NCBI RefSeq assembly: GCF_003053845.1
Contig: NZ_QAYG01000010.1
Coordinates: 62,001 to 126,000, forward strand
From: Breoghania corrubedonensis
GTDB lineage: Bacteria; Pseudomonadota; Alphaproteobacteria; Rhizobiales; Stappiaceae
Length of the DNA: 64,000 nt
Direction: 5' to 3'
Under the pieces are notes generated by a model. The model ran no database searches. It worked only from the letters and a program-made list of their open reading frames with translations, and was not told where the DNA came from. Below, one piece after another: positions 38,052 through 46,808 of the stretch (the first letter of the stretch is position 1; every line of letters begins with the position of its first letter). Made by a program: the position numbers and the translations under genes.

Positions 38052-38360
38052 TCAGTCGAAAAACGGACTGAAAAGTGGCTCGTCGCAGCGATAGCCGACG
38101 ACACATTGCGGATTGTCGCGGGTTGGTGCCAGTTCGGGAAAAAGCTGCTGCCAGCGGTCGCAATAGCGCTGATGGGAAACGATGCGCTGAAAGGTGTGCC
38201 GGCCGGTGGTCATCACCACCGCACCGTGCCTGCGCACGAAAGTCTGTGCCTGGGCACAGGTCATGGCGCGCGTGTCGGGTCGAGCCGCAACAGCTCCCGA
38301 CGGCGCCAGCACCCCGGCAAGCAAGAGAAGGACAAGAAGCGGAACAGCAGTCCTGATCAT
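38052..38360 (-). CDS. small secreted cysteine-containing protein
   Basis: The 102-residue protein has a signal peptide (residues 1-25, ending GAVA-AR) and a mature part of about 77 residues with four cysteines (Cys35, Cys67, Cys86 and Cys92), enough for two disulphides. MTCAQAQTFVRRHGAVVMTTG and a C-terminal QCVVGYRCDEP recall small periplasmic proteins common in Rhizobiales. Function unknown. It is 116 bp upstream of the cyclase gene on the same strand. Confidence 0.72.
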   Translation of the reverse strand: MIRTAVPLLVLLLLAGVLAPSGAVAARPDTRAMTCAQAQTFVRRHGAVVMTTGRHTFQRIVSHQRYCDRWQQLFPELAPTRDNPQCVVGYRCDEPLFSPFFD

Positions 38361-38480
38361 GACGAAAGCCTCCTGGAAGAATGCCGGCGACCCGACATCA
38401 TACCAGAGCCTTTACGACGGATCTGCGGAAGATCGACACCCCCCTCTTCCCTGCGCTGTCGTTGGCAATCGCGCTCCAGC

Positions 38481-39683
38481 TTATCCGCCCTTCGTCCCAT
38501 CCGGCTCGCGGCCGATCTCGGCCAGGATCTCCGCCGTATGCTCGCCGAGCCTCGGCGAAGGCCGGTCCATCGCCATGTCGGAGCGTGAGTAGCGGATCGG
38601 GCTGCGGACCGAGGGCACGGTATCCCCCTGCGGCGAGGTCAATTCCAGCTTCATGCCGCGGTGGATCACCTGGCGGTCGGAAAAGACGTCGGCCACGGTG
38701 TTGATGGGACCGGCCGGAACCCCAACCGCCTCCAGCCTCGCCAGCAGCTCGTCGCGGGCGAAGGCGCTTGTGGCGGGCGTAAGTTCGCTGACCAATTCCT
38801 CGCGGTTCTTCACCCGGCCGGCATTGGTCCGGTAAGCAGCGATCTCCGCCAGATCGGGACGGCCGATGACTTCGCAGAAGCGGACATACTGGCCATCATT
38901 GCCGACCGCCACGATGAGGTGCCCGTCGCTTGCCGGGAAAACCTGATACGGCACGATGTTGGGATGCGCGTTGCCAAGCCGGCGCGGAGCGGTACCGGAC
39001 ACAAGGTAGTTCATGGCCTGGTTGGCGAGAATGGCGGCCGAGGCGTCCATCAGCGCCATGTCGATATGCTGACCGAGCCCCGACACCTCGCGTTCGCGCA
39101 GCGCTCCCAGAATGCCGATCGTGCCGTAAAGCCCGGTGAAGATATCGCAGACCGCGAGCCCCACCTTCTGCGGCTCACCCTGCGGATCGCCTGTCAGATC
39201 CATGATCGAACTCATGCCCTGGATCATGAAGTCGTAACCGGCGCGGTGGGCATAGGGCCCGTCCTGTCCGAAACCCGTAATGGAGCAGTAGACCAGACGC
39301 GGGTTCACTTCCTTCAAGACGGCATAGTCGAGACCGTATTTCTTCAGGCCGCCAACCTTGAAGTTCTCCACCAGAACATCGGACCGCCGCACCAGATCGC
39401 GCACGATCGCCCGGCCCTCATCGGTGCGGAAGTCGGCCGTGATCGAGCGCTTGCCGCGATTGCAGGAATGGAAATACGCCGCGCCCAGGTCCGCGCCGTC
39501 GACGCCTTCCACGAAGGGAGGCCCCCAGCCGCGCGTATCATCCCCGTCCGGCGATTCCACCTTGATCACGTCGGCGCCGAGATCGGCAAGCGTCTGGCCG
39601 ATCCACGGGCCGGCAAGGATGCGGGCGAGTTCGAGCACACGGACGCCCTTGAGCGGTGCATCCGAGGAAGGAGACTGGGTCAC
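38481..39683 (-). CDS. CaiB/BaiF-family CoA-transferase, probable glutarate CoA-transferase
   Basis: The 400-residue protein is a family III CoA-transferase: GVRVLELARILAGPWIGQTLADLGADVIKVE at the N-terminus, then VENFKVGGLKKYGLD, and Asp180 (LAVCDIFTGLYG) at the place of the catalytic aspartate. It is downstream of a glutaryl-CoA dehydrogenase gene on the same strand (147 bp, with a hairpin between), the arrangement of GcdG in pseudomonads. It probably activates glutarate with CoA from succinyl-CoA so that the dehydrogenase can act. Other CaiB-type substrates cannot be ruled out. Confidence 0.85.
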   Translation of the reverse strand: MTQSPSSDAPLKGVRVLELARILAGPWIGQTLADLGADVIKVESPDGDDTRGWGPPFVEGVDGADLGAAYFHSCNRGKRSITADFRTDEGRAIVRDLVRRSDVLVENFKVGGLKKYGLDYAVLKEVNPRLVYCSITGFGQDGPYAHRAGYDFMIQGMSSIMDLTGDPQGEPQKVGLAVCDIFTGLYGTIGILGALREREVSGLGQHIDMALMDASAAILANQAMNYLVSGTAPRRLGNAHPNIVPYQVFPASDGHLIVAVGNDGQYVRFCEVIGRPDLAEIAAYRTNAGRVKNREELVSELTPATSAFARDELLARLEAVGVPAGPINTVADVFSDRQVIHRGMKLELTSPQGDTVPSVRSPIRYSRSDMAMDRPSPRLGEHTAEILAEIGREPDGTKGG

Positions 39684-39787
39684 GATAGCAATCCCGGGTT
39701 CTGTACGGGTAACGGAATTCGGCGCGAAAGGCAGGAGCTTTCGGCCGATCCTTCGAGACGGCCGTCACCTCTCACAACATCGGGATC

Positions 39788-39814
39788 ATTGCGGAGCGGG
39801 GCCCGCTCCGCAAT
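39788..39814. repeat. 27-bp palindrome between gcdH and the CoA-transferase gene
   Basis: The perfect dyad has 13-bp arms, ATTGCGGAGCGGG and its complement, around one central G. It lies 17 bases downstream of the gcdH stop. It could form a stable hairpin that ends or attenuates transcription or protects the gcdH mRNA, but there is no U-run on the minus strand. Confidence 0.55.
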
Positions 39815-39830
39815 GCCTGTCTCAGGTCTT

Positions 39831-41051
39831 TCAGAAGAACGCCTGCAGCCCGGTCTGGGCGCGGCCGAGGATCAGCGCATGAACATCGTGCGTACCCTCG
39901 TAGGTGTTGACCGTCTCCAGATTCTGGGCGTGGCGCATGACATGGTATTCCTCGGAAATGCCGTTTCCGCCGTGCATGTCGCGCGCCATCCGCGCGATAT
40001 CCAGCGCCTTGCCGCAATTGTTGCGCTTGATCAGCGAGATCATCTCGGGCGCTGCGCGATGCTCGTCGAAGAGACGGCCAACGCGCAAGGAAGTCTGGAG
40101 ACCCAGCGCGATCTCGGTCTGCATGTCGGCGAGCTTTTTCTGGAAAAGCTGGGTGTTGGCGAGCGGACGGCCGAACTGCTTGCGCTCCAGACCATAGGCG
40201 CGGGCGCGGTGCCAGCAGTCTTCCGCAGCGCCCATAGCGCCCCAGGAGATGCCGTAGCGCGCCCGGTTGAGGCAGCCGAACGGACCCTTGAGGCCGGAGA
40301 CGTTGGGCAGCAGCGCGTCCTCGCCGACCTCGACATTGTCCATCACGATCTCGCCGGTGATGGATGCGCGAAGCGAGAGCTTGCCGGCGATCTTCGGGGC
40401 CGACAGACCCTTCATGCCCTTTTCCAGCACAAAGCCGCGGATCTGGTTGTCGTGCGCCTCCGACTTCGCCCACACGACGAAGACGTCGGCGATCGGCGCG
40501 TTGGAGATCCACATCTTGGAGCCCTTGAGCACGTAGCCGCCGTCGGTCTTGATCGCACGGGTGCGCATGGCGCCGGGATCGGAGCCGGCATCGGGTTCGG
40601 TCAGGCCGAAACAGCCGACATATTCGCCCGAAGCGAGCTTGGGCAGGTACTTCTTGCGCTGTTCCTCCGAGCCATAGGCATAGATCGGAAACATCACCAG
40701 TGAGGTCTGAACCGAGTTCATCGAGCGATAGCCGCTATCGACCCGCTCCACTTCACGCGCCACGAGGCCATAGGCGACATAGGAGGCGTTGGCGCAGCCG
40801 TATTCCTCCGGCATGGTCACGCCGAGAAGACCGAGTTCGCCCATCTCGTTGAAGATCTCGCGGTCGGTCTTTTCTTCGCGATAGGCTTCCATGACCCGGG
40901 GCAGCAGCTTTTCCTGCGCATAACCGCGCGCCGTCTCCATGATCATCCGCTCATCTTCGGTGAGCTGATCGACCAGCAGGAAGGGGTCGTCCCAGACAAA
41001 CTTGCCGCCGCCGGTGGGCGAGGGTGCGGATTTCGAGGCGGTCGCAGTCAT
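39831..41051 (-). CDS. gcdH: glutaryl-CoA dehydrogenase
   Basis: The 406-residue protein is an FAD acyl-CoA dehydrogenase of the glutaryl-CoA type. It oxidises and decarboxylates glutaryl-CoA to crotonyl-CoA, in lysine, hydroxylysine and tryptophan breakdown. Seen are the flavin-binding [15 protein letters not shown] stretch, [18 protein letters not shown], and the general base Glu385 in [17 protein letters not shown], the hallmark of GcdH. The start at 41051 (MTATASKS) is chosen over an upstream one. A palindrome (41130-41145) in its promoter and the upstream TetR gene suggest local repression. Confidence 0.95.
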   Translation of the reverse strand: MTATASKSAPSPTGGGKFVWDDPFLLVDQLTEDERMIMETARGYAQEKLLPRVMEAYREEKTDREIFNEMGELGLLGVTMPEEYGCANASYVAYGLVAREVERVDSGYRSMNSVQTSLVMFPIYAYGSEEQRKKYLPKLASGEYVGCFGLTEPDAGSDPGAMRTRAIKTDGGYVLKGSKMWISNAPIADVFVVWAKSEAHDNQIRGFVLEKGMKGLSAPKIAGKLSLRASITGEIVMDNVEVGEDALLPNVSGLKGPFGCLNRARYGISWGAMGAAEDCWHRARAYGLERKQFGRPLANTQLFQKKLADMQTEIALGLQTSLRVGRLFDEHRAAPEMISLIKRNNCGKALDIARMARDMHGGNGISEEYHVMRHAQNLETVNTYEGTHDVHALILGRAQTGLQAFF

Positions 41052-41129
41052 GTGCAAGGTCTCCCATGGCTTGGCGGAACGTCGCCGGACGGCCATTTCA
41101 GTCCGGTTTTCGCCGTTCCCGTAGTTTCC

Positions 41130-41145
41130 TACCGTCTGGCCGGTA
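41130..41145. promoter_or_regulatory. putative TetR operator upstream of gcdH
   Basis: TACCGTCTGGCCGGTA has 5-bp arms TACCG and CGGTA, the type of dyad bound by TetR regulators of acyl-CoA catabolism. It is 79 bases upstream of the gcdH start and directly downstream of the TetR gene. Confidence 0.45.
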
Positions 41146-41166
41146 ATAAATCGAATTCGAAAAAAG

Positions 41167-41784
41167 TCAATCGGTGGCGATGCCTTTCAGGACGATGCTG
41201 GCATAATCGGCCGCGATTTCCTCCGCTCCCTTGCGCCCGGTCGGATTGTACCAACGCGTCATCCAGTTCAACATGCCGAGAATGCCGCGCGCCACCAGCG
41301 GCGCGTCCTCGAATGCGAAGTCGCCTGCGGCCCTGCCCTCTTCCAGGATACGGGTGAGAAAATCGGTATAGGCGCGGCGCGCAGCCATCTGTTCGGGCGT
41401 GAAGACGTAAAGATCTCCGCCGCGACCGATAAAGGCCGCGCGATAGTGATCGCGGTTGGCCGCAAAATAGGCGGCATGTCCCGCCATGAAGGCCGCGACC
41501 TGATCGGCCGGCCTGGCGGCAACATCTACCCGTGCCCTCGCCCAGTCGAGCATGTCGGACAGCACGGCCAGCACGATCGTGTCGAAGAGATCCTGCTTGG
41601 TGGCGAAGTAGTGATAGAGGCCGGCCTTGGTTACCCCAACGGCAGAGGCGACGTCCTGAAGCGACGTGGCGTCATACCCCTTGGCGGCAAAGAGCGCGGC
41701 GGCGGCATCGCAGATCGTGCGGCGCGGATCGCGCATTGTCGAGGGGCGGCCGGGGCGGGGCGACGGAGTGTCCTGGGTGCTCAT
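41167..41784 (-). CDS. TetR-family regulator, probably of glutaryl-CoA catabolism
   Basis: The 205-residue protein has a clear N-terminal helix-turn-helix ([29 protein letters not shown], residues about 42-70) and an all-helical C-terminal domain of the kind that binds acyl-CoA or other small molecules ([14 protein letters not shown] matches the FadR/KstR2-like TetR C-domain). It is 115 bp upstream of gcdH on the same strand, with a dyad at 41130-41145 between, so it probably represses gcdH and perhaps the CoA-transferase. Confidence 0.87.
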   Translation of the reverse strand: MSTQDTPSPRPGRPSTMRDPRRTICDAAAALFAAKGYDATSLQDVASAVGVTKAGLYHYFATKQDLFDTIVLAVLSDMLDWARARVDVAARPADQVAAFMAGHAAYFAANRDHYRAAFIGRGGDLYVFTPEQMAARRAYTDFLTRILEEGRAAGDFAFEDAPLVARGILGMLNWMTRWYNPTGRKGAEEIAADYASIVLKGIATD

Positions 41785-41965
41785 GGGGGTCTTGGCTAGC
41801 CGATGCGGGCGGAGCGGGCAAATTCATTATGCACGGGACATCGCCACGGGCCTCGCAAGGTTGCCACAATCGCGCCGGACCTTCGGCATGCAAACTCGGG
41901 ACTTCGACACCGAAACAATGCGCCCGGCACAAGGTCCGCACCACCCCGACACGGATGAGAGGCCC

Positions 41966-42778
41966 ATGTCCGCACGACCGCTTTCACTCGCCGCCGCCCT
42001 CCTCATGGCTCTGTCTGTTCCCGCCGCTGCGGCCACGAAAACCATCTGCACGATTGTCGCCGAGGCGCCGAGCGGCAAGATCGTGAAGAAAGAAGGCATG
42101 TGCGACCGGCGCGTCACCCCCGCCTCCACCTTCAAGCTCGCCATTGCGCTGATGGGGTATGATTCCGGCTTTCTGATCGATACGCAGACTCCGGAACTTC
42201 CTTTCAAGAAAGGCTATATCGACTGGCGTCCGCAGTGGCGGCATGCGCAGACACCGCAGAGCTGGTTGCGGGAATCCGTCGTCTGGTATTCGCAGCAGAT
42301 CACCCGACACCTGGGCGCTGAACGCTTCAAGGCCTATGTGGACGCCTTCGATTACGGCAACCGGGACGTTTCCGGTGATCGGGGCAAGGACAACGGCCTG
42401 ACCAACGCCTGGCTCTCCTCCTTCCTGCGGATATCTCCCAAGGAGCAGATCGCCTTCCTCTTGAAGCTCGCCAACCGGGAATTGCCGGTCAGCGAGAAGG
42501 CCTATGAAATGACGGCCGCCATCTCCGACTACGACGTGCAGCCGTCGGGCTGGCACGTCCATGGCAAAACAGGAGCCGGGCTGCCGGTTCGCGCCGACGG
42601 CACGAAGGTCCGGGGCAAGGCTTACGGCTGGTTCGTCGGCTGGGCGGACAGGGGCGATCGCACGGTGGTCTTCGCCCGGCTCATACAGGACGGCGCGCCC
42701 CGCAAATCTCCCCCGAGTTTCCGGGCGCGGGATGGGCTGCTGAAAGACCTGTTCTCCACGGCGAACCCGCTGAAGTGA
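41966..42778 (+). CDS. class D beta-lactamase (OXA-type)
   Basis: The 270-residue protein starts at the ATG at 41966 with a signal peptide (1-23, AAAA-TK). All class D motifs are present in order: Ser54-Thr-Phe-Lys57 (STFK), Ser104-Val-Val106 (SxV), Tyr130-Gly-Asn132 (YGN) and Lys201-Thr-Gly203 (KTG), plus WLSSFLRISPKEQIAFL. The lysine in STFK is the one carboxylated in OXA enzymes. It should be a periplasmic serine beta-lactamase; its spectrum cannot be read from sequence. There is no integron, insertion sequence or plasmid gene nearby, so it looks like a resident chromosomal gene. Confidence 0.92.
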   Translation: MSARPLSLAAALLMALSVPAAAATKTICTIVAEAPSGKIVKKEGMCDRRVTPASTFKLAIALMGYDSGFLIDTQTPELPFKKGYIDWRPQWRHAQTPQSWLRESVVWYSQQITRHLGAERFKAYVDAFDYGNRDVSGDRGKDNGLTNAWLSSFLRISPKEQIAFLLKLANRELPVSEKAYEMTAAISDYDVQPSGWHVHGKTGAGLPVRADGTKVRGKAYGWFVGWADRGDRTVVFARLIQDGAPRKSPPSFRARDGLLKDLFSTANPLK

Positions 42779-42938
42779 TGCTTGCCGATCCTCGAATGCT
42801 CCCGCCTCCGCGCCTGCCCCGACGAAAAGAACAAAAAAACGCGTCCCGGCGAGACGTTGCCCGCCAGAATCGGAAATGATCGCGTATCCTCAATCAATAA
42901 CGCGCACATGATGGGCCGTTGCCGCGCCGGGGAAAGCG

Positions 42939-43754
42939 ATGATCGATTACGAAGCTGAATACAACAACCGCGCCATGGTGCCGGAACATCCCGACATCAT
43001 CGCCGGGTGGGAACGCGATGCCGCCGCCTATCGCGAGAGCAGCCCTTGCGAGCTTGATCGCGCCTACGGCCTCGGCCCCCGCCTGTTCTACGACCTGTTT
43101 CATCCGACAGCGGGAACCGAGGCGCGCACGATCGCACTCTTCCTGCATGGCGGCTACTGGCAGTCGCTCGACCGCAAGCACTTCTCGCACATGGCGCGTG
43201 GGCTGAACGCGCACGGCTATGCCGTCTGCGTGGCGAGCTACGATTTGTGCCCGGACGTTCGCATCGGCGATATCGTCGGCGAGATCCGGGATCTGGCGAC
43301 CTATCTTTGGGAAACGTACCGCAAGCCGGTCGTGACCTGCGGCCATTCGGCCGGCGGGCATCTGACCGCCGCGCTGCTGGCGACCGACTGGCGCGCACGG
43401 CGCCTGCCACCGGCCATCGCCTCCGCGGGCATGGCGATTTCCGGACTGTTCGACCTGCTGCCGCTGATCGGCACGAGCGTGAACACGGCGCTCAAGATGG
43501 ATCAGAAGGAAGCGATCGCCAATTCGCCGATCGCGATGGGCATTCCCTATGGAACGAAGCTGATCGCCACGGTGGGGAGCGAGGAATCTGCCGAATACAA
43601 GCGCCAGAGCCGCGTCATCGTGGATTTCTGGAGTCGCGGCGGCATCGAGGCGAGCTTGCACGAAGAGGTTGGCGCCAACCATTTCACCGTCATCGCGCCG
43701 CTGGCCGATCCCGAAAGTTCCCTCGTTCACGATCTCGCCCAACTCGGCAAGTAG
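42939..43754 (+). CDS. alpha/beta hydrolase, kynurenine formamidase-like
   Basis: The 271-residue cytoplasmic hydrolase has the oxyanion motif HGGYW at 70-74 and the nucleophile elbow GHSAG at 135-139 with Ser137; an EVGANHFTVIAP segment near residue 245 holds the likely catalytic His. HGGYW with GHSAGGH is the signature of kynurenine formamidases of the alpha/beta-hydrolase type, which open N-formylkynurenine in tryptophan breakdown. No other kynurenine genes are in the window, and esterases of the same group share the motif. Confidence 0.8.
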   Translation: MIDYEAEYNNRAMVPEHPDIIAGWERDAAAYRESSPCELDRAYGLGPRLFYDLFHPTAGTEARTIALFLHGGYWQSLDRKHFSHMARGLNAHGYAVCVASYDLCPDVRIGDIVGEIRDLATYLWETYRKPVVTCGHSAGGHLTAALLATDWRARRLPPAIASAGMAISGLFDLLPLIGTSVNTALKMDQKEAIANSPIAMGIPYGTKLIATVGSEESAEYKRQSRVIVDFWSRGGIEASLHEEVGANHFTVIAPLADPESSLVHDLAQLGK

Positions 43755-43868
43755 GCGTCGTACTTGACAGATCTCCCGCTGATGCGACGATCCAGCCTGT
43801 CAGGGCCGGCAAAACGGCGGGAGCAGATTTTTCAAGGGGCTCCCCTTCCCGCCTGCGACCTTGGCATT

Positions 43869-43908
43869 CATAGACCCCGGTCTTCCAACATAGACCCCGG
43901 TCTTCCAA
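43869..43908. repeat. exact tandem repeat, two 20-bp units
   Basis: The unit CATAGACCCCGGTCTTCCAA occurs twice in direct tandem without mismatch, ending 68 bases before the pepN start. Each unit carries a GACC-CC-GGTC dyad, so the repeat places two identical dyads on the same face of the helix. It may be a duplicated operator or a recent slippage event. Confidence 0.85.
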
Positions 43909-43976
43909 GGACATGCGTTCCATCTAAATCAGAAGCGCCCGGAAGGCGCCTGAAACCAGCCTGGAGATACTTGCCG

Positions 43977-46619
43977 ATGCGCACCGACGTGGCCCAAACC
44001 GTCCGCCTTGAGGACTACCGACCCACAGCCTATGCCATCGGCACGGTCGATCTCGACATCCGTCTCGCCCCCAAGGCGACCCGTGTGAATGCGAAGATCG
44101 CGTTTTCACCGCGTGAGGGAACCGCGCCCGGCACCGCGCTGGAACTCGCCGGAGACGAGCTGAAACTCGTCGGTCTGACGCTCAACGGCGCCCCGCTCAG
44201 CCCCGAGGACTACGAGGTGGGAGAGGACACCCTCACCATCAAGACGCCCCCCGAAGGTCCCTTCGTTCTGGAGATCGTCACCGAGATCGATCCGGACGCC
44301 AATTCCAAGCTGATGGGGCTTTATCGCTCGTCGGGCACCTATTGCACGCAATGCGAGGCCGAGGGCTTTCGCCGCATCACCTATTTCTACGACCGCCCGG
44401 ACGTGCTCGCGGTCTACACGACCCGGATCGAGGCGCGCAAATCCGATGCGCCGATCCTGCTCGCCAACGGCAACCCGGTCGAGGCCGGCGACATCGAGGG
44501 CACCGACCGCCACTATGCCGTGTGGCACGACCCGTTCCCCAAGCCGTCCTACCTGTTTGCCATGGTGGCGGGCGATCTCGCCTGCGTATCCGACACCTAC
44601 CGCACGCTCCTGAGCGGTCGCGAGGTCGAGCTTCGCATCTATGTGGAGCACGGCAACGAGACGCGTTGCGACTATGCCATGGACGCGCTCAAGCGCTCCA
44701 TGCGCTGGGACGAGGAGGTCTTCGGCCGCGAATACGACCTTGACATCTTCATGATCGTCGCCGTCTCCGACTTCAACATGGGCGCGATGGAGAACAAGGG
44801 CCTCAACGTCTTCAACGACAAGTACGTGCTCGCCAATCCCGAGACCGCGACCGATCAGGACTATGCCGGCATCGAGGGCGTGATCGCGCACGAGTACTTC
44901 CACAACTGGACCGGCGACCGCATCACCTGCCGCGACTGGTTTCAGCTTTGCCTGAAGGAAGGACTCACCGTCTTCCGCGACCAGGAATTCTCCTCCGACA
45001 TGCGCTCGCGCGCGGTCAAGCGCATCGCCGACGTGCGGCTGCTGCAGTCGCACCAGTTCCCCGAGGACGGCGGCCCGCTCGCGCACCCGGTACGCCCGAC
45101 CCTCTACCGCCAGATCAACAACTTCTACACCGCGACCGTCTACGAGAAGGGCGCGGAGATCGTGCGCATGCTCAAGACGTTGCTGGGTGTGGAGGGCTTC
45201 AGGGCCGGCATGGACCTCTATTTCGATCGGCACGACGGCGAGGCCGCGACGATCGAGGACTTCATCAAGTGCTTCGAGGACGCCAACGAGGCGGACCTGA
45301 GCCAGTTCGCGCGCTGGTACGCGCAGGCGGGCACGCCGGCGCTCAAGGTTGCCGAGCACTGGGACGAAGCATCCAAGAGCCTCAGGATCGACATCGAGCA
45401 GTCATGCCAGCCGACACCCGGCCAGACGACGAAGCTGCCCTTCACCATCCCCGTGCGCTTCGGGCTTATCGGCCCCAACGGCGCCGACATGGAGTGGACC
45501 TCGGCTTCTGGCGCGGAGCTGCGCGATGACGTGATCATCCTCACCGACCCCAGGCACTCCATCACCTTCGAGGGACTGAGCTCCCGGCCGGTGACCTCGC
45601 TGCTGCGCGGCTTTTCCGCACCCGTTCGGCTCGCCGACGACAAGGACCGCGACGCGCTCGTCTTCCTCGCCCGTCATGACAGCGATCCCTTCAATCGCTG
45701 GCACGCGGTGCAGTCGCTCGCCATGCAGCTTCTGAAGCGGGGCGCCAGGACACCCGGCGCCCTCGCGACCGACGAGATCCAGGAACTGGCCTCGCTTATC
45801 GGCGAGGCCGCGGGCGACGGGAATTTCGAACCCGCCCTGCGCGCACAACTGCTGCAACTGCCCGCGGAATCCGATATCGCCCGCGAGCTGGGCACCGATG
45901 TCGATCCCGATGCCATCGCGGCCGCGCGCAAGGCGGTTCAGGTGGCGATTGCCGGTCATTGCGCGGAGAGCTTCGCGATCCTCTACGAGGCACTGGCCGA
46001 CACAGGCCCCTATTCCCCCGATGCGGAGGCGGCCGGACGTCGGGCACTGCGGCTGACCGTGCTCGAATATCTGGCATGGATCGACGGCGAGGCGAGCGTG
46101 CGTACGCTCGGTCATTACAGGACCGCCAACAACATGAGCGACCGGCTGACGGCACTGCGGCTGCTGGTTCATCGCGCCGACGCGGGCGCACAGGAGGCGC
46201 TCGACGATTTCGAGGCGCGCTTTGCCAAGGATGCGCTGGTCATGGACAAGTGGCTGACCGTGCAGGCGACCGCCCCCTTCCCCGAGACGCTCGCGCGTAT
46301 CCGCACGCTCACCGCCCACCCGACGTTTTCCTACGCCAACCCCAACCGCATACGCGCGCTGATCGGGGCCTTTGCCGCCGGCAACCAGACCCAGTTCAAC
46401 CGGCCCGATGGCGCCGGCTTCGATTTCGTGGCCGATACGGTGCTGTCCCTCGACAAGCGTAATCCACAGGTTGCCGCACGCCTGCTCTCCGCCTTCCGCT
46501 CCTGGCGGGCGCTGGAGCCGGGCCGCCGCGCCCTTGCGGAAGCCGCACTGCGTCGCGTGGCCGAAGCCGGCGGTCTTTCAAGCGATGTTCAGGATATTGC
46601 CACGCGCAGCCTTCAATAG
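43977..46619 (+). CDS. pepN: aminopeptidase N
   Basis: The 880-residue protein is an M1 zinc aminopeptidase of the E. coli PepN type (870 residues). It removes N-terminal residues from peptides in the cytoplasm. Motifs are GAMEN at 269-273 and the zinc site His305-Glu306-...-His309 with Glu328 (HEYFH...KEG), and the N-terminal substrate pocket segment CTQCEAEGFRRITYF. The start at 43977 is chosen for MRTDVAQTVRLEDYRP, the usual PepN N-terminus, with GGAG at 43962-43965; the frame extends 71 codons upstream. Confidence 0.97.
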   Translation: MRTDVAQTVRLEDYRPTAYAIGTVDLDIRLAPKATRVNAKIAFSPREGTAPGTALELAGDELKLVGLTLNGAPLSPEDYEVGEDTLTIKTPPEGPFVLEIVTEIDPDANSKLMGLYRSSGTYCTQCEAEGFRRITYFYDRPDVLAVYTTRIEARKSDAPILLANGNPVEAGDIEGTDRHYAVWHDPFPKPSYLFAMVAGDLACVSDTYRTLLSGREVELRIYVEHGNETRCDYAMDALKRSMRWDEEVFGREYDLDIFMIVAVSDFNMGAMENKGLNVFNDKYVLANPETATDQDYAGIEGVIAHEYFHNWTGDRITCRDWFQLCLKEGLTVFRDQEFSSDMRSRAVKRIADVRLLQSHQFPEDGGPLAHPVRPTLYRQINNFYTATVYEKGAEIVRMLKTLLGVEGFRAGMDLYFDRHDGEAATIEDFIKCFEDANEADLSQFARWYAQAGTPALKVAEHWDEASKSLRIDIEQSCQPTPGQTTKLPFTIPVRFGLIGPNGADMEWTSASGAELRDDVIILTDPRHSITFEGLSSRPVTSLLRGFSAPVRLADDKDRDALVFLARHDSDPFNRWHAVQSLAMQLLKRGARTPGALATDEIQELASLIGEAAGDGNFEPALRAQLLQLPAESDIARELGTDVDPDAIAAARKAVQVAIAGHCAESFAILYEALADTGPYSPDAEAAGRRALRLTVLEYLAWIDGEASVRTLGHYRTANNMSDRLTALRLLVHRADAGAQEALDDFEARFAKDALVMDKWLTVQATAPFPETLARIRTLTAHPTFSYANPNRIRALIGAFAAGNQTQFNRPDGAGFDFVADTVLSLDKRNPQVAARLLSAFRSWRALEPGRRALAEAALRRVAEAGGLSSDVQDIATRSLQ

Positions 46620-46808
46620 GCAGAATTCGCGTTGCCAGCACTTCGCTACTGGTTAACGCGAATGGTTAAGGCCTGTCCGGAGCCGTAGATTATTTTTTGT
46701 CTGCGGACTCTGGACAAGATGATTCGCGTGGATTCAAATGAAGCTGATTCGGGCGTGCGGCGTACATCGAATCCACGAGGCTGACAACCACTTTTGAAGG
46801 AAGTACGG

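Noticed and set aside
43869-43908. The tandem repeat as the start of a CRISPR array
   Set aside because: The two units are directly adjacent with no spacer, only two copies exist and there are no cas genes.
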